Shown in pieces: positions 9,022 through 17,732 of a stretch of DNA of 64,000 nucleotides (positions are counted from its first letter, which is position 1; each line of letters begins with the position of its first letter). Location of the stretch: the NCBI RefSeq assembly GCF_049546785.1, contig NZ_JBMWAN010000004.1:434001-498000 (forward strand), given 5' to 3'. This DNA is from Nitrospira_D sp035465795. GTDB taxonomy: Bacteria; Nitrospirota; Nitrospiria; Nitrospirales; Nitrospiraceae. Both the position numbers and the translations under genes were made by a program. The notes beneath the pieces are model-generated. The model saw nothing but the letters and a program-made list of their open reading frames with translations. It did not search any database and was not told the DNA's origin.

Positions 9022-9098
9022 GCCCCCGTAGCTCAGTTGGATAGAGCAGCGGTTTCCTAAACCGAAGGTCGTACGTTCAATTCGTATCGGGGGCACCA
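9022..9098 (+). tRNA. tRNA-Arg (anticodon CCU)
   Basis: 77 nt including an encoded CCA. The acceptor arms GCCCCCG (9022-9028) and CGGGGGC (9088-9094) pair fully. The D arm contains AGCTCAGTTGGATAGAGC, the anticodon loop is TTCCTAA (CCT at loop positions 3-5), and the T arm is GTACG-TTCAATT-CGTAT. The anticodon reads AGG codons. The outermost anticodon-stem pair looks like a G-A mismatch. The gene sits at the border of an AT-richer segment, a common integration position. Confidence 0.93.
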
Positions 9099-9562
9099 AA
9101 CCACACTTCGTGCGTACCGCGCGCTCCTTGTCGAATTATCGTCACTGTCGCGCGCGGAGAGACACCTCCAAGAGGGTCCTTCATCCCCGGAATACAAGAT
9201 CCGACCCTCTTTATCCTCTGTACATGTCAAGGTGGGCGCCCAGGTGTGGGTCCCTCCGAGTCCGCAACCGCGCCACGGCATGAATGGAGACCGTGGCACG
9301 CCCGCATGCTCTCCACTCACAACTCAGATATTCGCTGTTTCCCTTTGCTGGGGTGGGGGAAACAGCATTGATGGTTGAGAGATTGATGCTCTTATCGTTA
9401 GGCACTCGCTTAGTGGGCGCCCCCTGGGAATCCAGGAAGGTTTCATCAGCTTAAACGCCATACAAGGGAGAGCAAAATCACCAGTAGATTGCCTTCATGG
9501 ACAAACCATGGCTAGAATGTGCATCGCGACAACACAAACAACGGGATTTTAGCAATAAGCCT
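9099..9562. other. Region between tRNA-Arg and unknown cassette
   Basis: About 460 bases. Short minus-strand frames are present but have no ribosome-binding site or recognisable product. I did not find an integrase gene or a clear direct repeat of the tRNA 3' end. The base composition starts to shift toward A+T near 9450. It probably contains the promoter for the three-gene cassette. Confidence 0.4.
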
Positions 9563-10339
9563 ATGACAGAACTTTCATATAAGGACTGGCAAGTAGAAGT
9601 CACGCGGGTCACTGCATTTTACAACCCGTTACCAACCGAGACAACACAACAATGGAACTCGTGGTGGAACGATCTAGTAGGCGTACCACCCGAAAACTCA
9701 AACTTTAGAAAGAGAGACGGGGTATCCCAACATGACGGCCCGTTCCATGGAGCAGTTCTAATACTTGCACTTCAACCCAGCAGGATTGATTGGTATCTGA
9801 AAGCTAACGGAGAAGAGCAAAACATAGAAGGTTTGGGAGAGTCCGCCTTCTTAAGGCCTGAAGCAATAACAAAGTTCCAGGAACTGGTAACCAAATGGAT
9901 GCAGCTTGGATCATATCCTTCTGTGAACCGCATAGCTCTAGGCCAAGTTTTGCTCCACCCTGTAGAGAGCAAAGAAGCCGGTTATTTATACCTTGGCAAC
10001 TTTCTACATTCTGTTCGCTTAGAGCCAGAATCCAGCGACTTCATGTATCAGATAAACAGACCCCGACAATCAAATGTGGTTAATGGTCTGCGAATCAATA
10101 GACTACTTAAATGTGCAGTAAGGTTGTCCGCGCAACTTTCTTTCTCTGTCCCTATGGATACAAAAGAGAACTCTGCGTTTGCAAGGCAAGTGAAAAGTAA
10201 CCATGCCTGCAGAGTGGAGTTAGATATCAATACCGCTCAGGAACACACAGGTCAATTCGACAGAGCCGCTTCTGAGCGCATCCTTGGCGAGCTGATTAAT
10301 TTGGCGAAAGAGATAGCAGAGAAAGGGGAAACGCCGTGA
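9563..10339 (+). CDS. Unknown protein, cassette gene 1 (possibly TIGR04255-like)
   Basis: 258 aa from the ATG at 9563; the frame is also open from an ATG at 9497 and neither has a clear Shine-Dalgarno. No signal peptide or membrane helix. The layout, with a central beta-rich part (NRIALGQVLLHPV), a segment LRLSAQLSFSVP-like and a C-terminal stretch CRVELDINTAQEHTG followed by a long helix, is reminiscent of the sporadically distributed TIGR04255 family, but I am not certain. The codon use is AT-richer than the flanks, pointing to transfer. Its stop overlaps the next start by 4 nt. Confidence 0.65.
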   Translation: MTELSYKDWQVEVTRVTAFYNPLPTETTQQWNSWWNDLVGVPPENSNFRKRDGVSQHDGPFHGAVLILALQPSRIDWYLKANGEEQNIEGLGESAFLRPEAITKFQELVTKWMQLGSYPSVNRIALGQVLLHPVESKEAGYLYLGNFLHSVRLEPESSDFMYQINRPRQSNVVNGLRINRLLKCAVRLSAQLSFSVPMDTKENSAFARQVKSNHACRVELDINTAQEHTGQFDRAASERILGELINLAKEIAEKGETP

Positions 10340-11136
10340 CCAGGAAAGCACCTTGGCGGTCAACATGCGAAGTTGACTGGACCAGTTCGCCACCAGGCAC
10401 CGCCTTAAACCAACAGGACCTTGAGTCCGCTGACTCTTCCAGTGCCGGAGAATGGACCGAAGCCGCCTTCAGGCCTTTGTGTTTCTCCATCCTCCCGGGT
10501 TGGACTCAGAACGCAGCACAAGAGACTCCTCTTGTCCTTTCCGCGCTTGCGGCTACAAACAACTGGTCCTGGCTCGGGAACTTTTCTGAATGTATGCTTC
10601 CCGCAACAGAAGAGGCTAATGCATTTACATTTTTGTCGGGCTATGCTCAGGTTGATTGCGAAGCCACGGACACAAATTCTTCTTCAACTGCGATTACGCT
10701 ACAGACTCGAACTGATGTCGCCAGTTTAGTCGAAAATCTTTTTAGGCTTGGCAGGAATGAGACATTCGAAGACGGAACAGAAAGCCTTTTCTCCCAACAG
10801 CTTATCGCCTTGCTAAGCAAACATGGACAGAGTGCGCTCCTAGAAATTGCCAGAATCATAGCTAAAGAAAAAACCGACGCTGGTGTGGCCGCTGAAGCAC
10901 TCAAATGGATCGGGCGGACAAAACACCCCGCCACTCATGCGTTTCGACGCTGGATCCTCCTTAGAGGATTGACTTCATCCAGTGCTGTAGTCCGCGAAGG
11001 TGCCATCCTAGGATTAGCCTTCATGAAAGATCCCGCTGCAATTCCATCTCTCAAAGAGGCGTTTGATAGAGAACAGACATACGAACTTCGAGATGACCTC
11101 TCGCATGTTCTGCAGCAACTTCACAATCTCCTTTAA
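10336..11136 (+). CDS. Unknown protein with C-terminal HEAT-like helices, cassette gene 2
   Basis: 266 aa. The N-terminal ~150 residues are not recognised. The C-terminal ~110 residues look like HEAT/armadillo helices (AVVREGAILGLAFMKDPAAIPSLKEAFD; AAEALKWIGRTKHPATHAFR), the type used for protein-protein contacts. No export signal. It is translationally coupled to both neighbours (ATGA overlap upstream, TAATG overlap downstream), so the three products probably act together. Composition is AT-rich like the rest of the cassette. Confidence 0.65.
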   Translation: MTRKAPWRSTCEVDWTSSPPGTALNQQDLESADSSSAGEWTEAAFRPLCFSILPGWTQNAAQETPLVLSALAATNNWSWLGNFSECMLPATEEANAFTFLSGYAQVDCEATDTNSSSTAITLQTRTDVASLVENLFRLGRNETFEDGTESLFSQQLIALLSKHGQSALLEIARIIAKEKTDAGVAAEALKWIGRTKHPATHAFRRWILLRGLTSSSAVVREGAILGLAFMKDPAAIPSLKEAFDREQTYELRDDLSHVLQQLHNLL

Positions 11137-11639
11137 TGCCTTTCTACCTACGGGCCATCAACAGAACTCGTTGGTCCAGCAGTCCTCGGCCAACCTGGCT
11201 GCTCAAAAACGAGATCCCCGCACAGGCTTTGGCTGATTTCGTGCCACGCCCAGCAGAGAATCTCTCTCTCTGGTACATCGAGGATGATCGCTTAAACGTG
11301 GACCGAGTGGCTGCTGCCATAGCTTCTGCCCGGACAAAATTAGACAAACTGGACTATGCCACGTTCTCTATTGATATCATCAAACAGTTGGACTTAAAGG
11401 TTGTCCAATCTCCAGGCACAACGCCTGACGCTACGGCCAACACACAATGGCATTGGGAATTGATTGAGCTTTCAGCCAACAAAGCGAATCTTTTAGTGCA
11501 TGAACTGTATCCGACCATACAAAAAGCACGCCTAATGCCCGATGTTGTGGAGCGATTGATACGAGAAGGAATTCGTTTAGACCAACTAAGAACAAAGAGC
11601 ATTCCCGATAAACTATTAAACGACTTAGACATCAAATAA
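11136..11639 (+). CDS. Unknown protein, cassette gene 3
   Basis: 167 aa, soluble, not recognised. It contains a short beta-type N-terminus (FYLRAINRTRWSS), a segment LSLWYIEDDRLNVDRVAAAIASAR and helical segments thereafter. The first base of its ATG is the last base of the preceding TAA. No catalytic signature stands out. The last gene of the tRNA-adjacent cassette. Confidence 0.6.
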   Translation: MPFYLRAINRTRWSSSPRPTWLLKNEIPAQALADFVPRPAENLSLWYIEDDRLNVDRVAAAIASARTKLDKLDYATFSIDIIKQLDLKVVQSPGTTPDATANTQWHWELIELSANKANLLVHELYPTIQKARLMPDVVERLIREGIRLDQLRTKSIPDKLLNDLDIK

Positions 11640-12095
11640 TTCAGAACTACCGATCCAATCAATTACTAGACTTTAGGACATTCTCTCTGTTCGGCATTGG
11701 TCGAGACCCCACGCACTTGCCCATACATAAAAATTCTCCACTTGAACTATTGCTCCATCACAGATCTTTTCCCAGGCTGAGATCAACCACGAGAACGCTA
11801 GTGACTCAACCGCCTCACCTACTCCCACCCACGTCTTAATATCCGACCGCGCAAACCAGAATTGCTTCAGTTCCGTCCAAACCAAGCTTGCTCGTACTCG
11901 GCGCCTTCTTATTGAAGCAACGGGAGAAACGCCTCCAACATTATTTCTACTCCAATATTTCGTGCATACCGCTGGCCTCTGTTTCTCATTATCGTACTCA
12001 CGACCAACAGAGAAGCATCTCCAGATGCTTTGTCTTTCCTGCGATGCTTATTCACGCCACCGTGCCTACGCTGTCAATAAATTCGGTGTTGAACG

Positions 12096-12125
12096 AAGCA
12101 GGCTTGTTCGCAAACAAGCCTGCTT
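12096..12125. repeat. 13-bp perfect hairpin
   Basis: Inverted repeat with arms 12096-12108 and 12113-12125 and a 4-nt loop (CGCA). It could act as a bidirectional terminator at the end of the cassette, although no T-run follows. Confidence 0.6.
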
Positions 12126-12148
12126 GCTGGATGACCAGAATAGGTTTT

Positions 12149-12186
12149 AACCAGAAGGGGTGCCGCGTTGGGTAGCCCTTCTGGTT
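12149..12186. repeat. 11-bp inverted repeat after SBBP gene
   Basis: Arms 12149-12159 and 12176-12186 (AACCAGAAGGG and its complement) enclose a 16-nt loop. It lies 20 bases beyond the stop codon of the minus-strand SBBP-repeat gene and may serve as its transcription end, without a T-run. Confidence 0.5.
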
Positions 12187-12205
12187 CATGTGAGGCTCGA
12201 ACTGA

Positions 12206-14953
12206 CTAGGGGATGGTTGAGTCATAGACCTGGCCGTCGTCGACTGCGGTCAATCCCTTCTTCAGGCTCAGGGGGACGCCGACTTTAACTGCGCCGGTGC
12301 AGAAACCGCCCTTGCCGTCTTCGGCCCTGAACGAAAGTTGATAGACTCGGCCGTTGCCCTTCCCCGATCGTTCAGCTCGAACCGATGCGAAACCTGCTTG
12401 GATTGCTGCATCCGGGCTCATGTTGTCACTGTCCGTAGATTTAACCGGCTCATCCTGAGTCACACCGGTGACGGTGATGGTCACCGCATCACCGTCCGGA
12501 TCGGTTACACCCGTCACGGCGATAGGAACAAGCTGATGATCGGGTGACCAGAGAGTAGTAGGCATGGCCTGTGCCGCGCTGCAGACCGGTGAATCATTGG
12601 TAGTTATCTTGGCGACAAAGGCGTCGTCGGCGCCGCCAGGAATACCCTGGATGAGACTGTTAGCCGTGCCTGGGAAGCTAGTCCCCAGCGTGCGGGTCCA
12701 CCCGGTTACATACACGTTGCCGGTGCTATCACTGGCGATAGCGTTTGCAGTATCTTGGCCGCTGCTACCCAGATAGCTCGAATACACAATGCCAGTTCCA
12801 GACGCGTTTAGCTTCGCCACGAATCCATCAGAGTCTCCCTCAAGTACGCTTTGAATAGGACTGCTCCCCGTACCCGGGAAGCCAGAACCCGGCGTGCTAG
12901 TGGCCCCGGTCACATATGCTTGCCCGATCGTATCAACTGCGATCCCCTGTCCTTCGTCAAAACCGCTGCCGCCCAGATATGTAGAATAAACTATGGCGGT
13001 GCCAGTTGAGTTTAATTTGGTGACAAATGCGTCGTAGTCACCACCCGCAAACGTGCTTTGGATGAGGCTGCCTACCGTACCAGGAAAGCCGAGCCCCGAC
13101 GTCAACCCAGTCACATAGGCGTTCCCGGCTGAATCCACGGCAATTCCGGCGCTGTGGTCTTGCACGCTAGTACCCAGATAGGTCGCATAGACGAGGGCCG
13201 TGCCTTCTGCGTTAATCTTTGCGACAAACGCGTCGCCACCACCAGCAGAGGTGTTCTGGATGAGACTGCCCGCCGTACCCGGAAAGTTGGATCCCGCCGC
13301 AAAGGTGTCGCCTGTCACATAGGCATTGCCGACTAAGTCCACAGCAATTCCGGTGCCTCGATTAGTGCCGCCGTAACCGCCCAGATAAGTCGAGTAGACG
13401 ATGGCCGTGCCGGCAGTGTTGATTTTGGTAACGAAAGCATCTGAGGAGCTGGCGCTATGGGTGCTCTGGATGAGACTACCCGCCGTACCCGGAAAGCTGG
13501 ATCCTCCTGATTGGGTTGTCCCGGTCACGTAGGCCTGCCCGGCCTGGTCCACAGCAATTCCGTAACCCCAGTCAGGGGCGCTGGTGCCCAGATAAGTCGC
13601 GTACACGAGAGCCGTGCCGGCGGCGTTGAGCTTCACGACGAAAGCATCGAATTGATTGCCCCCACCAAACGTACTCTGGATGAGGCTACTCGCTGTGCCT
13701 GGGAAGCCGGATCCCGAGGTGGCTCCGGTCACGTAGGCATTACCGGCCGTGTCCACCGCGATCCCGCGCCCTTCATCCTGACGGCTGGTACCCAGATAGG
13801 TCGAGTAGAGGAGTGCCGTGCCCGCCGCGTTGAGTTTAGCGACGAAGGCATCCCAAGTCTCACCGCTGCCGCCAAAGGTGCTTTGGATCAAGCTGCCCGA
13901 TGTGCCAGGAAAGCCAGACCCTGGCGTACGGGTACGCCCAGTCACGTAGGCCTGCCCGGCCTGGTCAACAGCAATTCCGTAACCCCAGTCATGGTCGCTC
14001 CCCCCTAGATAGGTGGACCAGGACAGCACGGGGTCGATGATGAGCGGCAGGCTCGCGTCATAGGAGGCGACCTGAAACGCGACGTGTGTCATTTCGCTTG
14101 CCTGTAGGCCAGCGGGAACAGCGGCCAGGAGCACATAGGTGCCAGCCAGGACGTGCTTGTGGCCGTGAACATCCCGTTGATACACGACCGGCTTGTGCAT
14201 CCGGAGCGTGGCTGGGCTTCCCAATGCTGTATCCGTCGGTAATTGGTGTGCGGTGAGGACGAGGTCGCCCTTTTCGTCTACGCCGATCGTCTCGACGCCC
14301 TCGAAGGCCAATGTGATCTGCTTGGGGTCGGCGCCTGGCGCCACGATAAAGTCGTATTCGAGTTGGCCCTGATTTCCGTAGTACACCAGATCCACACCGG
14401 GATAGACGTCTTTGTATTCGACCTTCTGATACGTCGGTATGTTCGTGCGCCACTTCGACGGATCCTCCCCGAGAATGTAATTAACGATGCCTGGGAGTTT
14501 GTCGAGCCCGACTATCTCGGCCTGCGGATTGGCGCCATCGAATTTCATCCGCACCACCGATTGCGAAGTGGGCGATGGGCTGCTGGAGGGCAGGCTCTGA
14601 TTGATGTCACCGCCTCGGCCCTCACCCTTGGCATCCCTCGTTCTCAAGGCCAGCACCGCGTCTTTCGGCGTCAAGAACAACTGGTGCCCAGGCCCGCGCG
14701 TGACAAATTGTACGGAAGGATCCCACTGGCCTTGATTGGCTTCGAAGCTCAACGGCAGACGTCCATAGGCGGACTGCACGCGAGCCGTTGATGCCGGTGG
14801 TTCCACAGCCTTTGGCGAGTTCGCCCACAGCGTGGCCGCAGGCGCCAAGCTCACCACGACGGCGAACGTGAGGCCCTTTAGAAGAGTAAGACGCGGCCTG
14901 CTGACCTTCATGTCGTGCAAACGAACCAGTGGGAGGCGAGGATGGGAAATCAT
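12206..14953 (-). CDS. Secreted SBBP-repeat beta-propeller protein
   Basis: 915 aa from the ATG at 14953, chosen for the AAAGGA 7 nt upstream; the frame continues to 15043. A signal peptide (LLKGLTFAVVVSLAPAATLWA) is followed by the N-terminal DUF7948-type domain common to SBBP proteins (LSFEANQGQWDPSVQFV, then MHKPVVYQ). Seven SBBP repeats of ~67 residues follow, each with YSTYLGGS, GIAVD-GNAYVTG and DAFVxKLN. The C-terminal ~125 residues form a beta-rich PKD/cadherin-like unit (VTDPDGDAVTITVTGV). The likely place is the cell surface or medium; function unknown, binding or structural by family. Confidence 0.88.
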   Translation of the reverse strand: MISHPRLPLVRLHDMKVSRPRLTLLKGLTFAVVVSLAPAATLWANSPKAVEPPASTARVQSAYGRLPLSFEANQGQWDPSVQFVTRGPGHQLFLTPKDAVLALRTRDAKGEGRGGDINQSLPSSSPSPTSQSVVRMKFDGANPQAEIVGLDKLPGIVNYILGEDPSKWRTNIPTYQKVEYKDVYPGVDLVYYGNQGQLEYDFIVAPGADPKQITLAFEGVETIGVDEKGDLVLTAHQLPTDTALGSPATLRMHKPVVYQRDVHGHKHVLAGTYVLLAAVPAGLQASEMTHVAFQVASYDASLPLIIDPVLSWSTYLGGSDHDWGYGIAVDQAGQAYVTGRTRTPGSGFPGTSGSLIQSTFGGSGETWDAFVAKLNAAGTALLYSTYLGTSRQDEGRGIAVDTAGNAYVTGATSGSGFPGTASSLIQSTFGGGNQFDAFVVKLNAAGTALVYATYLGTSAPDWGYGIAVDQAGQAYVTGTTQSGGSSFPGTAGSLIQSTHSASSSDAFVTKINTAGTAIVYSTYLGGYGGTNRGTGIAVDLVGNAYVTGDTFAAGSNFPGTAGSLIQNTSAGGGDAFVAKINAEGTALVYATYLGTSVQDHSAGIAVDSAGNAYVTGLTSGLGFPGTVGSLIQSTFAGGDYDAFVTKLNSTGTAIVYSTYLGGSGFDEGQGIAVDTIGQAYVTGATSTPGSGFPGTGSSPIQSVLEGDSDGFVAKLNASGTGIVYSSYLGSSGQDTANAIASDSTGNVYVTGWTRTLGTSFPGTANSLIQGIPGGADDAFVAKITTNDSPVCSAAQAMPTTLWSPDHQLVPIAVTGVTDPDGDAVTITVTGVTQDEPVKSTDSDNMSPDAAIQAGFASVRAERSGKGNGRVYQLSFRAEDGKGGFCTGAVKVGVPLSLKKGLTAVDDGQVYDSTIP
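12600..14028 (-). repeat. Seven tandem ~200-bp SBBP coding repeats
   Basis: The DNA repeats every ~200 bp with strongly conserved blocks such as the codons for TYLG, IAVD, AYVTG and FPGT. The periodicity is that of protein repeats, not of a CRISPR or satellite. Sequence similarity between units makes unequal crossing-over and assembly collapse possible. Confidence 0.75.
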
Positions 14954-15343
14954 TGGGCGATCCTTTCGTACGTGGGAGGGAGCGCAATGTGAAAACACTG
15001 TGGATGGTTGGGGCCACACTACCCTTCTGGTATAGATGGGCATACCCCCCCGATGGAGGGGTTGAAATAGCAGAATTAAGCGTGAGTTTGAGGCAAGCTC
15101 TACGCCCTAAGGATGGCTACGGGCAATTCCCTCCCCCGTCGATTGGCCGGGCTTGGACTTCATACCCCAAAACGCTCGTCCGGTTTTAAACGCTGCCATC
15201 TCGCAACGGCCTGCGCTTCAGTTGCAGCCAAGATCCGTACGACATTCGGCTTCTGCATCCGCCTGGCCCCGGATGGGTCTGGTCAAAATCCCTCCTTTCC
15301 TTGCCAGGTTGAACCCCCTGGGCTAGACTTTTTTCAATTACCT
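14954..15343. other. Divergent intergenic region
   Basis: About 390 bases between the divergent SBBP gene and the nuclease-like gene. It should hold both promoters. A C-run/G-run pair (CCCCCCC-GATGG-AGGGG) lies near 15046-15061. No gene with a ribosome-binding site is seen; the plus-strand frame that opens at 15113 reads into the next gene but its early part has no domain character. Confidence 0.4.
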
Positions 15344-16831
15344 ATGGCACGTCCACGAGCCGCAGACAGCCCCCGTTCCAAATCGAAAACCGCGCTGGTC
15401 GAAGAGATCACGCGCGGCATCACGAAGTTTTCTGAAATCATCGCACTCATCGACGACTGTAACAAAGAAGGGTTTCCTTATCGGGACGGAGCCAGGGCCA
15501 AGGCCGAACTGCAACTCAGAGAGACAATTCGCCGGGTTTTCGGAGAGCGGTCACCTGAATTTCACGCCCACCGGAACCACAAACTCCGCATATCAAACAG
15601 CACGGAAACCAAGCAAAGCATCACGTTAATCAAGTCCCTGGTCGAGTCACTGGAGCAGAAGAAGCTGGAGCTGCAAGGGATCACCCCGCCAACACCGGCA
15701 CCTGAAGCAGAACCGGAATTGGAAGCAGAACCGGAACCCGCCCCTTCTCAGACAAAGCCGCAATTGACGTTGGTGCCTCCGGCTCCATCGGCCCCGGTCA
15801 CGATGAGCGAGCCGGCTGCCGCTCCGATACCGCCGCTCCCCACTGCAGTCGCCCCACCGACGCCTACAGACTCCGCACCGTCTTCGGAACCGCTTCCAAC
15901 GCCACCACTCCCTCCATCGTTGCCGGCGGCACCGCCGCCACCTGTGATGCCGGTTGCCTCGCCGCCTATCCCCGCGGCTCATGTGACCACATCACAAATC
16001 CGCGCGGCATCGCCTCAGCCGCAGCCCCCTGCCTCCATCCCCGCCGCACAACCGACTCCGACCGCCACGTCAGCCCCCAAGCCGGACACCACGCAACCGA
16101 TAGAGCCAGTGGCGCCACTCGCCTCTATCCGGGTCGCCCCACCTCCCGACAAGAGCACCACGGACATCCCTCCGGTCGGTCCCACGCACATGGCCGAACC
16201 GCCATTACCTCCGGAAGCACCGGTCAACACCGCCTGGTCGAGCACAACGGCATCCATCCCACGCCCGACATTTGTCACCGAGAAACCTGCCGCATCTCCT
16301 AACCAGCCTGGGTCCAACCCGGCCCCCTCCCCTGTCACGGCGGCGCCGCTCGAAAAAGGTCCCGAGGCAGACCCCGATCCGCTCCCTGCGCTCCGGAAAA
16401 TCTGCACCCGCTTTCATGCCGTCGCCCGGCAGTTACGACTGCGCAAAGACTATCGTGCGACGCTGGAAGTGGACGACGAGTACGACTTGCAGGATCTCCT
16501 GTGCGCCCTGCTCAAATTTGAATTTGAGGAAGTCGGATCGGATGAATGGACGCCGCCTTATACGGCCGGGGCTCCCCGCACCGCCTTGCTCATCGATAAG
16601 GAGCGGACGGTCGTCATCGCCAAAAAGACGCGCCCCGGCCTGACAGCCAAAGACCTGACGGAGCAAGTTGCGGCCGACAGGCAGCGGTACGCCGCACGAA
16701 CCCACTGCACCAACCTGTTCTGCTTTATTTACGATCCGGAAGGCCGCATCGGAAGTCCGAAGCGGCTCGAAACGGACCTAACCAGCGTGAGCGACAACTT
16801 TACCGTTGACGCGCTCGTCGCGCCAAAGTGA
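15344..16831 (+). CDS. Protein with degenerate DpnII/MboI-type nuclease domain and Pro-rich linker
   Basis: 495 aa from the ATG at 15344. Three parts are visible. Residues ~10-100 are a helical domain (VEEITRGITKFSEIIALIDDC, then SITLIKSLVESLEQKKLEL). Residues ~105-350 are a very Pro/Ala/Thr-rich linker. The C-terminal ~150 residues resemble the REase_DpnII-MboI (PD-(D/E)xK) domain: FHAVARQLRLRKDYRATLEV, DEYDLQDLLCALLKFEF and HCTNLFCFIYDPEGRIG. In active homologues the core reads roughly DFLL...IVIExKKT; here it reads RTALLIDKERTVVIAKKT, so both the Asp and the Glu of the motif appear lost. It is therefore probably a non-catalytic binding or sensing domain. The family call is from memory of the motif pattern. 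Confidence 0.75.
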   Translation: MARPRAADSPRSKSKTALVEEITRGITKFSEIIALIDDCNKEGFPYRDGARAKAELQLRETIRRVFGERSPEFHAHRNHKLRISNSTETKQSITLIKSLVESLEQKKLELQGITPPTPAPEAEPELEAEPEPAPSQTKPQLTLVPPAPSAPVTMSEPAAAPIPPLPTAVAPPTPTDSAPSSEPLPTPPLPPSLPAAPPPPVMPVASPPIPAAHVTTSQIRAASPQPQPPASIPAAQPTPTATSAPKPDTTQPIEPVAPLASIRVAPPPDKSTTDIPPVGPTHMAEPPLPPEAPVNTAWSSTTASIPRPTFVTEKPAASPNQPGSNPAPSPVTAAPLEKGPEADPDPLPALRKICTRFHAVARQLRLRKDYRATLEVDDEYDLQDLLCALLKFEFEEVGSDEWTPPYTAGAPRTALLIDKERTVVIAKKTRPGLTAKDLTEQVAADRQRYAARTHCTNLFCFIYDPEGRIGSPKRLETDLTSVSDNFTVDALVAPK

Positions 16832-16985
16832 GATCATGCCAAGAAAATCAAAGTCCCAACCCGCCGCCGCCCGCGCTACATCCCCCGTGTTGACAGTACC
16901 GGCGCAAGTTCGTTACGGTGGTTCGCAGGCGCCTCCATCCCCGGTGCCATTCACCATTCATGCTCCTGCATCCGGAGAGAACCTG

Positions 16986-17240
16986 ATGTCCGACCGTGCC
17001 TATATCCTTATCAACGTGAGTCCCGGGCTCACCTCCAGCGTCGTGAAGGCCCTGGAACTCATCAAGGAAATTAAGACCATCGATCCCTGCTGGGGAAAAC
17101 CTGATATCATCGTGGTCGCGGACGTCCCCGATCAGGATGCGCTGACGCAATTGGTCCTGAAACGGATCCACGATATTCAAGGCGTGACGGAGACCGACAC
17201 GCACCTGGTCTACCGTCCGACCGGAGGCCCGGCCAAATGA
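16986..17240 (+). CDS. Stand-alone Lrp/AsnC ligand-binding (RAM) domain protein
   Basis: 84 aa from the ATG at 16986, preceded by GGAGAG at 6 nt. The frame is open from 16836, but the extra 50 residues are low-complexity. The product is just the RAM/ACT-like effector domain of Lrp/AsnC regulators (AYILINVSPGLTSSVVKALELIK; DIIVVADVPDQDALTQLVLKRI; IQGVTETDTHLVY), with no DNA-binding helix-turn-helix. Such proteins usually oligomerise and bind amino acids or modulate a partner. The next gene overlaps by 4 nt. Confidence 0.75.
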   Translation: MSDRAYILINVSPGLTSSVVKALELIKEIKTIDPCWGKPDIIVVADVPDQDALTQLVLKRIHDIQGVTETDTHLVYRPTGGPAK

Positions 17241-17677
17241 ACCTGCGGATGGGACTGGTACTCGTTGCCTCCATGCTGGCGCTGAGCTGCAGCAGTACGC
17301 TTCAACCCTTGCCGGACGACCGAATCGAGACACGGTTGGCCGCTCCAATCGAGCAGGTCAAGGCCGCGCTGACCCAGGTCCTCACTGAAGGCGGGTATGA
17401 GGTGGACTGGAACGATGACCACACGCTGACCACCGGCTACCGCGATGAAATGCAGGGTCCCTGGAACTGGCTCTATCGCTGGCGGTTCGGCACGATCAAG
17501 AGCCGGGTGCAGGCATCGGTCGCCGCAGAAACCGACCAGAGCACGGCATTGAAGCTGGAAGTATTCTCCGAAGGAAAAGACGGGATCTTCACGAGCTGGG
17601 AAGACGTCCAGAGCGCCCTTCCGCAAAGCGCAGAGAATCAACTCCGGCTGCTCAAGAACACCCTCAAGTTACTCTAA
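17237..17677 (+). CDS. Small lipoprotein, function unknown
   Basis: 146 aa. Signal peptide with lipobox LALSCSS near residue 18. The mature part is ~125 residues with a helix-strand pattern (APIEQVKAALTQVLTEGGYEVDWNDDHTLTTGY) that resembles envelope lipoproteins built on a simple alpha-beta fold, such as the BamC-like group; this is only a resemblance. Its ATG overlaps the TGA of the RAM-domain gene, so the two are co-translated. Confidence 0.7.
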   Translation: MNLRMGLVLVASMLALSCSSTLQPLPDDRIETRLAAPIEQVKAALTQVLTEGGYEVDWNDDHTLTTGYRDEMQGPWNWLYRWRFGTIKSRVQASVAAETDQSTALKLEVFSEGKDGIFTSWEDVQSALPQSAENQLRLLKNTLKLL

Positions 17678-17732
17678 TTCACGTTGAGGCTGAGGTTGAG
17701 GGCGGGTTTTTCTGAGGCCTTTCGGCTGGACC

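Larger units (their letters stand above)
11640..12205. other. Non-coding AT-rich region at cassette end
   Basis: About 570 bases without a convincing gene. A 70-codon minus-strand frame (11673-11885) and short plus-strand frames have no supporting start signals. The region carries two hairpins (listed separately) and a small perfect repeat near 12012-12027 (AGCATCT-CC-AGATGCT). It probably marks the right border of the island. Confidence 0.4.

Noticed and set aside
11673..11885. 70-codon minus-strand frame at the end of the island
   Set aside because: No start signal, no recognisable sequence; likely chance in AT-rich DNA.
9099..12205. Integrase gene or att direct repeat for the tRNA-side island
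   Set aside because: Looked for a second copy of the tRNA 3' end and for an integrase; found neither, so no att site is annotated.
12600..14028. Regularly spaced DNA repeats resembling an array
   Set aside because: They are in-frame SBBP protein repeats of ~200 bp, not a CRISPR array: no short direct repeats with unique spacers and no cas genes.
14622..15017. Minus-strand frame overlapping the SBBP gene start
   Set aside because: It is a shifted frame of the SBBP gene; the signal peptide and repeats lie in the other frame.
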